The notes beneath the pieces are model-generated. The model was not told the origin of the DNA, searched no databases, and saw only the letters and a program-made list of their open reading frames with translations. The position numbers and the translations under genes are program-made. From Flavobacteriaceae bacterium (GTDB lineage Bacteria > Bacteroidota > Bacteroidia > Flavobacteriales > Flavobacteriaceae): a DNA stretch of 64,000 bases. The stretch covers positions 1 to 64,000 of the forward strand of contig JALQTJ010000003.1 in assembly GCA_023264015.1 (NCBI GenBank). Direction: 5' to 3'. Below are positions 54,928 through 62,671 of this stretch, in pieces (within the stretch, counting starts at the first letter, position 1; every line of letters begins with the position of its first letter).

Positions 54928-55539
54928 TTAGCGTTCCGCTCTGTACATTTCGTTAAGACGATCTATTTCTTCTAAAATCTGATCACAACCCAAACCTGAA
55001 CTTGAAGAGGTGACAAAATAGGGTGGATGCTCTTCCCAGGCGCCATCGGTCATGGCCTTGCAATAGGCATCAATTTTTTTCTGTACAGCGCCTTTTTTGA
55101 GTTTGTCAGCCTTGGTAAACACCATATAAAAGGCAATTTCTTTTGAGGCAAGCCAAGCCATGAATTCTAAGTCTATCGGTTGAGGTTCGTGGCGACTGTC
55201 AATCAAAACAAAGGCACAGAATAGCTGCTCTCTTTTGATGAAGTAGGAGCGAATATAGCTCTGAAACTCTTTTTTAGTAGACTTTGAAACGCGGGCATAC
55301 CCGTATCCTGGTAAATCGACTAGAAACCAATTTTCATTAATGATGAAATGATTAATGAGTTGGGTTTTTCCAGGTCTTGATGAGGTCTTCGCTAATGAGT
55401 TGTGTCGCGTAAGGGCGTTTATTAATGAAGACTTACCCACATTCGACCTGCCAATAAAAGCGTATTCGGGTAGGGGCTGGTTGGGGCAGTGCTCAACCGA
55501 CGAGTTGCTCATCACAAATCTGGCCGAGTGAATTTTCAT
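54928..55539 (-). CDS. engB: Ribosome biogenesis GTPase EngB (YihA/YsxC)
   Basis: A GTPase needed for 50S subunit assembly. The 203-residue protein has G1 GRSNVGKSS (about residues 31-39), G3 DLPGYGYA, G4 TKAD (FTKADKL) and G5 TSSSS. ATG at 55539, 13 bases after the hydrolase gene upstream. Confidence 0.95.
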   Translation of the reverse strand: MKIHSARFVMSNSSVEHCPNQPLPEYAFIGRSNVGKSSLINALTRHNSLAKTSSRPGKTQLINHFIINENWFLVDLPGYGYARVSKSTKKEFQSYIRSYFIKREQLFCAFVLIDSRHEPQPIDLEFMAWLASKEIAFYMVFTKADKLKKGAVQKKIDAYCKAMTDGAWEEHPPYFVTSSSSGLGCDQILEEIDRLNEMYRAER

Positions 55540-55552
55540 GCCTTTGGTGGGT

Positions 55553-56323
55553 TTAAATTTGCCGTTCTTTTAGCCAGGCCTCAAGCAGCTGGTTAAAGGT
55601 TTCAGGGTGCTCCATCATGGGAGCATGGCCGCACTTATCAACCCAAAACAAGTCAGAGTCAGGTAGAAGGGTGTTGAATTCTTCTGCAACCTCTGGAGGA
55701 GTAACCTTATCGTTTCTACCCCAAATGATGCAAACCGGTTTTTTGAGTTTCGGAAGGTCATTGGCCATATTGTGGCGAATGGCACTTTTTGCTATAGCTA
55801 GAGTCTTAACCAGTTTTACTCTATCGTTGACAAGGTCAAAAACCTCGTCAATAATTTCTTTAGTGGCAACAGCCGGATCGTAGAAGACCTCTTCGGCCTT
55901 TTTCTTGATGTACTCGTAGTCTCCGCGTTTAGGGTAACTGTCTCCCATAGAATTCTCGTACAAGCCCGAACTTCCGGTGATAACCAGCGCCTTCACATTT
56001 TTCGGAAATAGTTTGAGGTGTAGCAATCCAATATGTCCTCCTAATGAATTTCCGAGTAGAACGACATCCTTAAGACCTAAGTGTTGAATGAAGGCATCGA
56101 TATATTCTGCAAAATTCTTTACGGTGGTCTTTAAAAGAGGAAGATCGTACAAAGGTAAAACCGGAATAATCACCCTATAGTCAAGCTTAGAAAAATGAGT
56201 GGTGACTGCAGAGAAGTTGCTTAGCCCGCCCATGAGACCGTGTAGCACGATGATAGGCGTTCCTTCTCCTTCGTCTAAATACTGAAACTTCCCTGATTGC
56301 TTAGTCTTCTGGCCTTGTTGCAT
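55553..56323 (-). CDS. Alpha/beta-fold hydrolase
   Basis: A 256-residue hydrolase with HGLMGG (oxyanion region), nucleophile elbow GNSLGG (Ser about 93) and the C-terminal CGHAPMMEHPE with the catalytic His. WGRNDKVTPP contains the acid Asp. Substrate unknown. It is cotranscribed with engB. A TATATTTG box at 56343-56350 (minus strand) may be its promoter. Confidence 0.85.
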   Translation of the reverse strand: MQQGQKTKQSGKFQYLDEGEGTPIIVLHGLMGGLSNFSAVTTHFSKLDYRVIIPVLPLYDLPLLKTTVKNFAEYIDAFIQHLGLKDVVLLGNSLGGHIGLLHLKLFPKNVKALVITGSSGLYENSMGDSYPKRGDYEYIKKKAEEVFYDPAVATKEIIDEVFDLVNDRVKLVKTLAIAKSAIRHNMANDLPKLKKPVCIIWGRNDKVTPPEVAEEFNTLLPDSDLFWVDKCGHAPMMEHPETFNQLLEAWLKERQI

Positions 56324-56392
56324 ACTGCGGTCTTGCGAAGCCCAAATATAGAAAAATAGCGCAACTACACTACTGGTGATAACTTTTCTAAA

Positions 56393-56449
56393 ATTGTGGA
56401 TAAAAGTGTCAGAAAGTGTAAAAAAGTGGAGATTTAACGACTATATTTG
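56393..56449 (+). promoter_or_regulatory. MraZ operator boxes and promoter of the dcw cluster
   Basis: AAAGTGT (56403-56409), AAAGTGT (56413-56419) and AAAGTGG (56423-56429) repeat with an exact 10-bp period. A degenerate fourth box (ATTGTGG, 56393-56399) is in the same register. A -7 box TATATTTG (56442-56449) follows, 12 bases before the mraZ ATG, so the boxes cover the expected -33 region. MraZ from other phyla binds tandem boxes of this kind in front of its own gene; autoregulation here is inferred. Confidence 0.75.
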
Positions 56450-56461
56450 AGATATAATTCA

Positions 56462-56929
56462 ATGAATGTGACCCATTTAATCGGACAGTACGAGTGTAAG
56501 GCTGACGTCAAAGGGCGTGTGAACATACCCACATCGCTCATGGCACAGCTGAATGACGTCTTAGATAAGGGGTTTGTTATCAAGCGATCTGTTTTTCAGC
56601 AGTGTTTAGAATTCTACCCTAAACAGGCTTACGACGAATTGATGACGAAGATTGTGGCTAAAAACCAGTTCAGTAGAAACTACGACACCTTCTTGAGGAA
56701 CTTTTTAGCAGGTTCTCAGCAGCTCACTCTAGAGGAGCACGGAAGGCTTCAGATACCAAAGAACTTAATCGCTTTCGCCTCGATTCAAAAAGAGGTGGTA
56801 CTGGCTTCGGCGATCAACCGCATAGAAATATGGGACAAAGCCAAGTACGAGGCGGTGTTAACCGAAGGACAAGACATATACGCAGATTTAGCTGAATCTA
56901 TATTCTCAGATGATTCCAACTTATCATAA
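56462..56929 (+). CDS. mraZ: Transcriptional regulator MraZ
   Basis: A ring-forming DNA-binding protein with two SpoVT/AbrB-like repeats, regulator of the division and cell wall cluster. The 155-residue protein has the DxKGR signature in both halves: ADVKGRVNIPTSL (about 16-28) and LEEHGRLQIPKNL (about 96-108). ATG 56462 is chosen over TTG 56447, which would lie in the -7 box. Its end overlaps rsmH by 20 bases. Tandem boxes lie upstream. Confidence 0.93.
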   Translation: MNVTHLIGQYECKADVKGRVNIPTSLMAQLNDVLDKGFVIKRSVFQQCLEFYPKQAYDELMTKIVAKNQFSRNYDTFLRNFLAGSQQLTLEEHGRLQIPKNLIAFASIQKEVVLASAINRIEIWDKAKYEAVLTEGQDIYADLAESIFSDDSNLS

Positions 56930-57833
56930 TCCGGTCTTACTTGACGCTTGTATCGACGCCTTGGCGATACAACCGGGCGGCACTTATGTAGACTTGACTT
57001 TCGGAGGTGGGGGCCATTCTAGGGCGATACTGAATCAGCTGGGATCAGAAGGTCGCTTATTTGCCTTCGATCAAGATGTAGATGCCCAAGAGAACCGGAT
57101 TGACGATCAGCGTTTCACCTTGATCGCCTCGAACTTCAAACACTTAAAGGCGCAGCTTCGTTTCTACGGCTGTAAAAAAGTGGACGGAGTTTTGGCAGAC
57201 TTCGGAGTCTCTTCGCATCAGTTTGACACGGCATCGCGTGGATTTTCTACACGATTTGATGCCCCTCTCGATATGCGTATGAACAATCAATCCGGAATAA
57301 CGGCGGCTGAGGTAGTCAATACCTATTCGGCTGATGATCTTGCGCGACTCTTTAGAACCTATGCTGATTTGAAGAATGCATATGCCATCGCAAAAGCCAT
57401 TCTTCAAGGGCGTGCCGTTAACTCAATCGACACCACCTTTGAATTAATAGAGGTCATTTCTGCTGCGATATACGTGCCTAAGCGCAATCAGCAATTAGCT
57501 CAGGTTTTTCAGGCCTTACGTATAGAGGTGAATAAAGAACTGGAGGCTATTGAATTGATGTTACCACAACTCATTGAGGTAGTGGCTCTTAAGGGAAGAA
57601 TCGCACTTATGAGTTACCATTCGCTAGAGGATCGTTTAGTGAAAAATTTCATTCGTTCTTCTCGCTTAGATGGGGAGGTGCAGAAAGACTTCTTCGGTAA
57701 TCCACAATTGTATTTCAAAAAAATCGGAAAGCCCATTGAAGCCTCAGAAGAAGAGGTGTCAATGAATTCTAGAGCCAGAAGTGCCGTGTTGAGAATAGCT
57801 GAGCGTGTTGAACCCAAAACGATGACTTCATGA
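56910..57833 (+). CDS. rsmH: 16S rRNA (cytosine-1402 N4)-methyltransferase
   Basis: A SAM methyltransferase of the decoding centre. The 307-residue protein begins YHNPVLLDACIDAL, has the SAM motif VDLTFGGGGHSRAIL (about 29-43), FDQDVDA, ADFGVSSHQFD, and the C-terminal ISYHSLEDR-type motif (MSYHSLEDRLVK). It overlaps mraZ by 20 bases and ftsL by 4, as is usual in this cluster. Confidence 0.96.
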   Translation: MIPTYHNPVLLDACIDALAIQPGGTYVDLTFGGGGHSRAILNQLGSEGRLFAFDQDVDAQENRIDDQRFTLIASNFKHLKAQLRFYGCKKVDGVLADFGVSSHQFDTASRGFSTRFDAPLDMRMNNQSGITAAEVVNTYSADDLARLFRTYADLKNAYAIAKAILQGRAVNSIDTTFELIEVISAAIYVPKRNQQLAQVFQALRIEVNKELEAIELMLPQLIEVVALKGRIALMSYHSLEDRLVKNFIRSSRLDGEVQKDFFGNPQLYFKKIGKPIEASEEEVSMNSRARSAVLRIAERVEPKTMTS

Positions 57834-58138
57834 AAAAGTGGTTTCTAAGTCTTTTTAAGGGGAGTTTTTTGGTGAGCGAAGACGCAGCGCGAAACTGGCG
57901 ATTTATTCTATATGTATTCTCATTGTTCGTTGTTATGATTTATGCGGCGCACAGTGCTGACCAAAAAGTGGTACGTATCGATCAGTTAAATAAAGAATTG
58001 CAAGGGCTTAGAAATGAACATATTGAAGGACGTAGAGCTGTGCAGCAGTCGCGCTTAGAGTCTTCGATGCGTCAAACTCTAGAGGTGCGTGGGCTGAAGC
58101 CTTCAGAGAATCCTCCAGTAAAAATAATAGTCGAATAG
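57830..58138 (+). CDS. FtsL-like division protein
   Basis: A small bitopic membrane protein of 102 residues: cytosolic N-terminus, one membrane helix (about 26-43; FILYVFSLFVVMIYAAHSA), then a periplasmic coiled coil (VVRIDQLNKELQGLRNEHIEGR). Size, topology and its place between rsmH and ftsI identify it as the FtsL position of the cluster; sequence conservation is low in this family. It overlaps rsmH by 4 bases and ends 1 base before ftsI. Confidence 0.82.
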   Translation: MKKWFLSLFKGSFLVSEDAARNWRFILYVFSLFVVMIYAAHSADQKVVRIDQLNKELQGLRNEHIEGRRAVQQSRLESSMRQTLEVRGLKPSENPPVKIIVE

Positions 58139-58139
58139 C

Positions 58140-60017
58140 ATGGATCAGAAAGTAACCAACATGATGAGACGTCTGGTGCTAGTAGCAGCGGCCATGCTGC
58201 TCTTTGGAGCACTGATTTCGTATAAGCTATTTCAGATTCAATGGGTTGAAAAGGGTCAATTGGAACAATCGGCGCTGTCTGACAATCGCAAACTTGAATC
58301 TATAGAGGCTAAACGCGGATCGATTTATTCGGCAGACGGAGCACTATTGGCAACCTCGGTTTCTTCGTATACGGTGCACTTTGATCCTACGGTGGCACGT
58401 GAAAGTTTGTTCGAGGCTCAAATTGGGGCACTGACTGACTCGCTAGCTCAATTGTTGGCTGTAGATGCTAGGGTGCTTGAGCAGCGTTTGAGAAAGGCAA
58501 GAAGCACTAAAGATCGCTATGTTCGCATTGCCTCGAACCTCGACTATGGATCGTACAAGCGGCTCGAAAACTTCCCCATTTTTGATGCGGGACGCGGCAA
58601 AGGCGGCATCATCGTTGACAGTAAAATAACGCGCAAGAAACCGCTAGATCCATTAGCCTCTCGTTTAGTGGGGTATTATTTGGATGAAGGTACCCGAACC
58701 TATAAGGTAGGTCTTGAAGGCGGATTCAACGATCATGTCTTGCAAGGCGATAATGGACTTCGAGAAGTGCAGCGCATTCAAAAAGGACTTTGGAAGCCTG
58801 TTGGGTTAGAAAATGTTAAAGAACCTAAGGACGGTTACGACTTGGTCACCACCCTGAACAGCAACATTCAAGATATCACCCATTCGACCTTAAACCAGGT
58901 ACTGCGAAAATATCGTGCAGCGCGCGGATTAGCTGTGGTGATGGATGTAAAGACCGGAGCGGTACGTGCTATGTCGAATCTGACGATGAATGCCGATTCT
59001 ACCTACAGCGAAAGTTATAATGCCGCTATAGGTGACCTCTACGAGCCGGGCTCAACCTTTAAGTTGATGTCGCTCATAGCTGCCCTAGAAGATAAAAAGG
59101 TAGATACGAGTACCACTTTTCATGCCAAATACGGTCAATACAAAGTGTACGATAAGTACATCTACGATTCTCGAAGAGGAGGTTACGGACCTATTAGCCT
59201 TTCAACGGCCTTTGCGGTATCTTCTAATACGGCTTTTGCAGAGATGATCAATGAAGGATACAAAGAAACCCCACAAGCATTTGTGAATCGCTTGTATTCA
59301 ATGAAGTTGCACGAACCTCTAGGATTACCCATTGAAGGAGAACAGGCGCCACTGATTCGTTATCCTGGAGAAAAAGGATGGTCTGGACTCTCGTTAGCAT
59401 GGATGTCTCATGGTTATGAGTTGCTCATGACACCGCTTCAAGTACTGGCATTTTACAACGCCATTGCGAATGACGGACGTTACATCAAGCCTCAGTTTGT
59501 TTCAGAGGTGAGAAGAGGTGAGCGCGTAATGCGTCGCTTCGATACTGAGGTGATCCATCCTGCGATTGCGAGTTCTAAGACCATTACTATCGCGCAGCAA
59601 TTGCTTGCCGAGGTCGTAGAGAAGCCCTATGGAACGGCTCATAAGTTATACGACAAGCACTTTCCTATCGCCGGTAAAACGGGTACCGCTCAAGTGAACT
59701 ATCAATTGGGCAAAGACAAGGTAGACTACGTTTCGTCTTTTGCAGGGTATTTTCCGGCTGACAATCCGCGCTATTCGTGCATTGTAGTGGTGTACAGACC
59801 CGACAAGAACGATAAGATCTATGGAGCGGATGTTGCGGGTCCTGTATTCAAATCAATCGCTCAGAAAATATATGCAACTACACCTTTTGTCGATGCCGTT
59901 AGGCTAGATACCCAGCTGACAGAAGTTGAAGAAAAGGAAGCGTTAAAACCTTTGATTCAAGTCACACCGATTGTTAGCGATCAACTAACCCAGGTCAACG
60001 CCCCTAGTTTAAAATGA
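58140..60017 (+). CDS. ftsI: Penicillin-binding protein, FtsI-type transpeptidase
   Basis: The septal peptidoglycan transpeptidase. The 625-residue protein has an N-terminal membrane helix (about 10-27), the pedestal domain, and a transpeptidase domain with STFK (Ser about 305), SSN (about 361-363) and KTGTAQ (about 512). The sequence ends with a short Glu/Leu-rich tail; no PASTA domain is visible, although many flavobacterial homologues have one. It is coupled to murE by a 4-base overlap. Confidence 0.94.
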   Translation: MDQKVTNMMRRLVLVAAAMLLFGALISYKLFQIQWVEKGQLEQSALSDNRKLESIEAKRGSIYSADGALLATSVSSYTVHFDPTVARESLFEAQIGALTDSLAQLLAVDARVLEQRLRKARSTKDRYVRIASNLDYGSYKRLENFPIFDAGRGKGGIIVDSKITRKKPLDPLASRLVGYYLDEGTRTYKVGLEGGFNDHVLQGDNGLREVQRIQKGLWKPVGLENVKEPKDGYDLVTTLNSNIQDITHSTLNQVLRKYRAARGLAVVMDVKTGAVRAMSNLTMNADSTYSESYNAAIGDLYEPGSTFKLMSLIAALEDKKVDTSTTFHAKYGQYKVYDKYIYDSRRGGYGPISLSTAFAVSSNTAFAEMINEGYKETPQAFVNRLYSMKLHEPLGLPIEGEQAPLIRYPGEKGWSGLSLAWMSHGYELLMTPLQVLAFYNAIANDGRYIKPQFVSEVRRGERVMRRFDTEVIHPAIASSKTITIAQQLLAEVVEKPYGTAHKLYDKHFPIAGKTGTAQVNYQLGKDKVDYVSSFAGYFPADNPRYSCIVVVYRPDKNDKIYGADVAGPVFKSIAQKIYATTPFVDAVRLDTQLTEVEEKEALKPLIQVTPIVSDQLTQVNAPSLK

Positions 60018-61468
60018 AGACACTAAAAGAGCTTTTGTATAAAGTGCGCATAGAGGCGATTTCGGGTCGGACAGACCTGGTTATCGCTATGGTGGCTTTT
60101 GACTCTCGCTCTTGCAGTGAAGGATCGCTCTTTGTGGCTATAAAGGGCGGGAGCGTTGACGGGCACGCTCATATTGCCTCGGCTATTGAGAAGGGTGCAC
60201 AGGCTATAGTGTGTGAAGAAATGCCCAAAGATCGCAAAGACGAGATCACTTACATTCAAGTGGAGAACGCGCGTGAAACCTTGGCCGTAATGGCATCGAA
60301 CTGGTACGACCATCCTTCAAGATCAATGAAAGTGGTTGGCGTGACGGGTACCAATGGAAAAACTTCTGTCACCACAATGTTGCACGAGACCGTAACAGGT
60401 CTAGGTTTTCAAGCCGGACTCATCTCTACGATAAAAATTTGCTACGGTGACACCGTGGTTCAAGCTACTCACACGACTCCAGATCCGCTCAGTATTCAAT
60501 TTCACCTCGCGCAAATGCGCGAACAAGGGGTAGCGTATTGCTTTATGGAGGTGAGTTCTCATGGCATTGATCAAGAGCGGCATCTAGGTATCGAATTCGC
60601 AGGCGCGGTTTTTACCAACCTCTCACACGATCACCTTGATTATCACAAGACCTTCGCGAACTATCGCGATGTGAAGAAAAGACTTTTTGATGCCTTAGCT
60701 CCGCAGGCCTTTGCGTTAGCCAATAGTGACGACAAGAATGCCAAGTACATGGTGCAAAACACGAAAGCGCGTCCGTTTTTCTATGGACTTAAGGTGTTTA
60801 GTGACTTCAAAGCGCAGGTGTTAGAGACCCAGTTTGCCGGAATGCAGCTACGTATTGAAGATCGCGAGTTGTATGCTCCTTTTCACGGAGCCTTTAATGC
60901 CTCTAATTTGTTAGCTGTATACGCCGTGTGCGTGCTTTTAGATTTCGAGGCTGAAGAGGTTTTAGTGGCCCTAAGTCAGTTGAAACCTGTTGAAGGACGA
61001 TTCAATTTGATAAAGGGTAAAGAAGGGGTGCATGCCATTGTTGATTTCGCTCATACCCCAGATGCATTATCGAATGTCTACCAGGCAATTGAGCAGCTAC
61101 GCACGAGAAACGAGCGACTGATTACCGTAGTGGGCTGCGGCGGAAATCGCGACCAGAATAAGCGACCCGAGATGGGTAAAATCGCGGCTCAGGCAAGCGA
61201 CACTGTGGTGTTTACCTCTGATAATCCTCGTGATGAGGATCCAATGGCAATTATTGACCAAATGAAAGCTGGCGTAGCCATTGAGCACGGCCACAAGGTC
61301 TTGATTCAACCAGATCGCTACCAGGCCATTAAAATGGCTATGCGAATGGCACAGGCCAATGATATCGTGCTCATTGCGGGTAAAGGACACGAACGCTACC
61401 AAGAGATCAAGGGTGAGCGTTTTGAATTCGATGATGTTAAAACGGTTAAAGAACTTATTAACGCGTAG
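60014..61468 (+). CDS. murE: UDP-MurNAc-tripeptide synthetase (meso-DAP adding)
   Basis: It adds the third amino acid of the stem peptide. The 484-residue protein has the ATP motif GVTGTNGKTSVTTML (about residues 107-121), the carbamylated-Lys region, and the DNPRDEDP motif at about 402. Asp-Asn-Pro-Arg is the signature for meso-diaminopimelate, so DAP-type peptidoglycan is expected. The start ATG overlaps the ftsI stop. Confidence 0.96.
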   Translation: MKTLKELLYKVRIEAISGRTDLVIAMVAFDSRSCSEGSLFVAIKGGSVDGHAHIASAIEKGAQAIVCEEMPKDRKDEITYIQVENARETLAVMASNWYDHPSRSMKVVGVTGTNGKTSVTTMLHETVTGLGFQAGLISTIKICYGDTVVQATHTTPDPLSIQFHLAQMREQGVAYCFMEVSSHGIDQERHLGIEFAGAVFTNLSHDHLDYHKTFANYRDVKKRLFDALAPQAFALANSDDKNAKYMVQNTKARPFFYGLKVFSDFKAQVLETQFAGMQLRIEDRELYAPFHGAFNASNLLAVYAVCVLLDFEAEEVLVALSQLKPVEGRFNLIKGKEGVHAIVDFAHTPDALSNVYQAIEQLRTRNERLITVVGCGGNRDQNKRPEMGKIAAQASDTVVFTSDNPRDEDPMAIIDQMKAGVAIEHGHKVLIQPDRYQAIKMAMRMAQANDIVLIAGKGHERYQEIKGERFEFDDVKTVKELINA

Positions 61469-61471
61469 GCT

Positions 61472-62671
61472 ATGTTATATCACCTCTTTGATTTTTTAGA
61501 ACGCCACTATCAATTACCGGGAGCCTCGCTGTTTCAGTTTTTGTCGTTTCGTGCGGCCTTAGCCACCTTAACCGGATTGATCATCGGATCGGTGTTCGGA
61601 AAGTCGATCATCTCTCTTCTAGAGCGTAAGCAGATCGGGGAGAGCATTAGAGATTTGGGTCTAGAGGGGCAAACCCAAAAGGCCGGAACTCCAACAATGG
61701 GTGGATTGATTATTATCGGGGCCACCCTCATACCTGTACTGTTATTTACCAACCTTACCAACGTGTACATACAGCTGCTCATTCTAACGACCGTTTGGAT
61801 GGGAAGCATAGGATTCATTGACGACTACATCAAGAAGTTTAAAAACGACAAAAAAGGTCTCAAAGGTACTTTCAAAGTGATCGGACAAGTGGGTTTGGGG
61901 CTAATCGTAGGGGCTGTGCTCTATTTTCACCCGCAAGTTACCCTAAGGCAAGAAACTGATGGGGTTTCTCTTAGAGAGAGTGTTGAGGTGAAATCGGTTC
62001 AGACGAACCTTCCGTTTTTCAAGAATAACGAATTGGATTACGCCGATTTCTTGACTTTCTTCTCGGCCGACCTTGAGCCTTATGCGTGGATCGTATTTAT
62101 TTTGGTGGTCATTTTTATCATCACAGCCGTATCGAACGGCGCAAATCTGACCGACGGTATAGACGGATTGGCAGCAGGTTCTTCAGTAATCATTGTGCTG
62201 ACCTTGATGCTCATGGCGTGGGTTTCGGGTAACGTATTGTTTGCCGATTACCTCAACATCTTCTATTTGCCTCGTGTAGGGGAAGTGGTGGTGTTCTCGG
62301 GGGCATTTATCGGAGGACTGATTGGCTTTTTATGGTACAATGCTTATCCGGCGCAAGTATTTATGGGAGATACCGGAAGCCTCACCATTGGTGGACTCAT
62401 CGCAGTCATCGCCCTAATAGTGCGCAAGGAGCTCTTGATCCCTATTCTCTGTGGAGTCTTCTTAGCTGAATCGGTTTCAGTGATTATGCAGGTCGGATAT
62501 TTCAAGTTTACCAAGAAGAAATTCGGTGAGGGGCGTAGAATATTTCTAATGGCTCCATTACACCACCATTACCAGAAAAAGGGATATCACGAGAGTAAAA
62601 TTGTCATCCGCTTTCTCATCGTCGGCATTTTGTTGGCGGTGGTCAGTGTAGTTACACTTAAAGTTCGCTAA
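61472..62671 (+). CDS. mraY: Phospho-MurNAc-pentapeptide transferase
   Basis: The integral membrane enzyme that makes lipid I on the C55 carrier supplied by UppS. The 399-residue protein has about ten helices, GTPTMGG-type start motif ([14 protein letters not shown]), the catalytic [18 protein letters not shown] (Asp-Asp pair), and [12 protein letters not shown], with [12 protein letters not shown] near the C-terminus. It carries an insertion between helices 4 and 5 (about 150-205) as in other Bacteroidota. Its TAA shares a base with murD. Confidence 0.96.
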   Translation: MLYHLFDFLERHYQLPGASLFQFLSFRAALATLTGLIIGSVFGKSIISLLERKQIGESIRDLGLEGQTQKAGTPTMGGLIIIGATLIPVLLFTNLTNVYIQLLILTTVWMGSIGFIDDYIKKFKNDKKGLKGTFKVIGQVGLGLIVGAVLYFHPQVTLRQETDGVSLRESVEVKSVQTNLPFFKNNELDYADFLTFFSADLEPYAWIVFILVVIFIITAVSNGANLTDGIDGLAAGSSVIIVLTLMLMAWVSGNVLFADYLNIFYLPRVGEVVVFSGAFIGGLIGFLWYNAYPAQVFMGDTGSLTIGGLIAVIALIVRKELLIPILCGVFLAESVSVIMQVGYFKFTKKKFGEGRRIFLMAPLHHHYQKKGYHESKIVIRFLIVGILLAVVSVVTLKVR

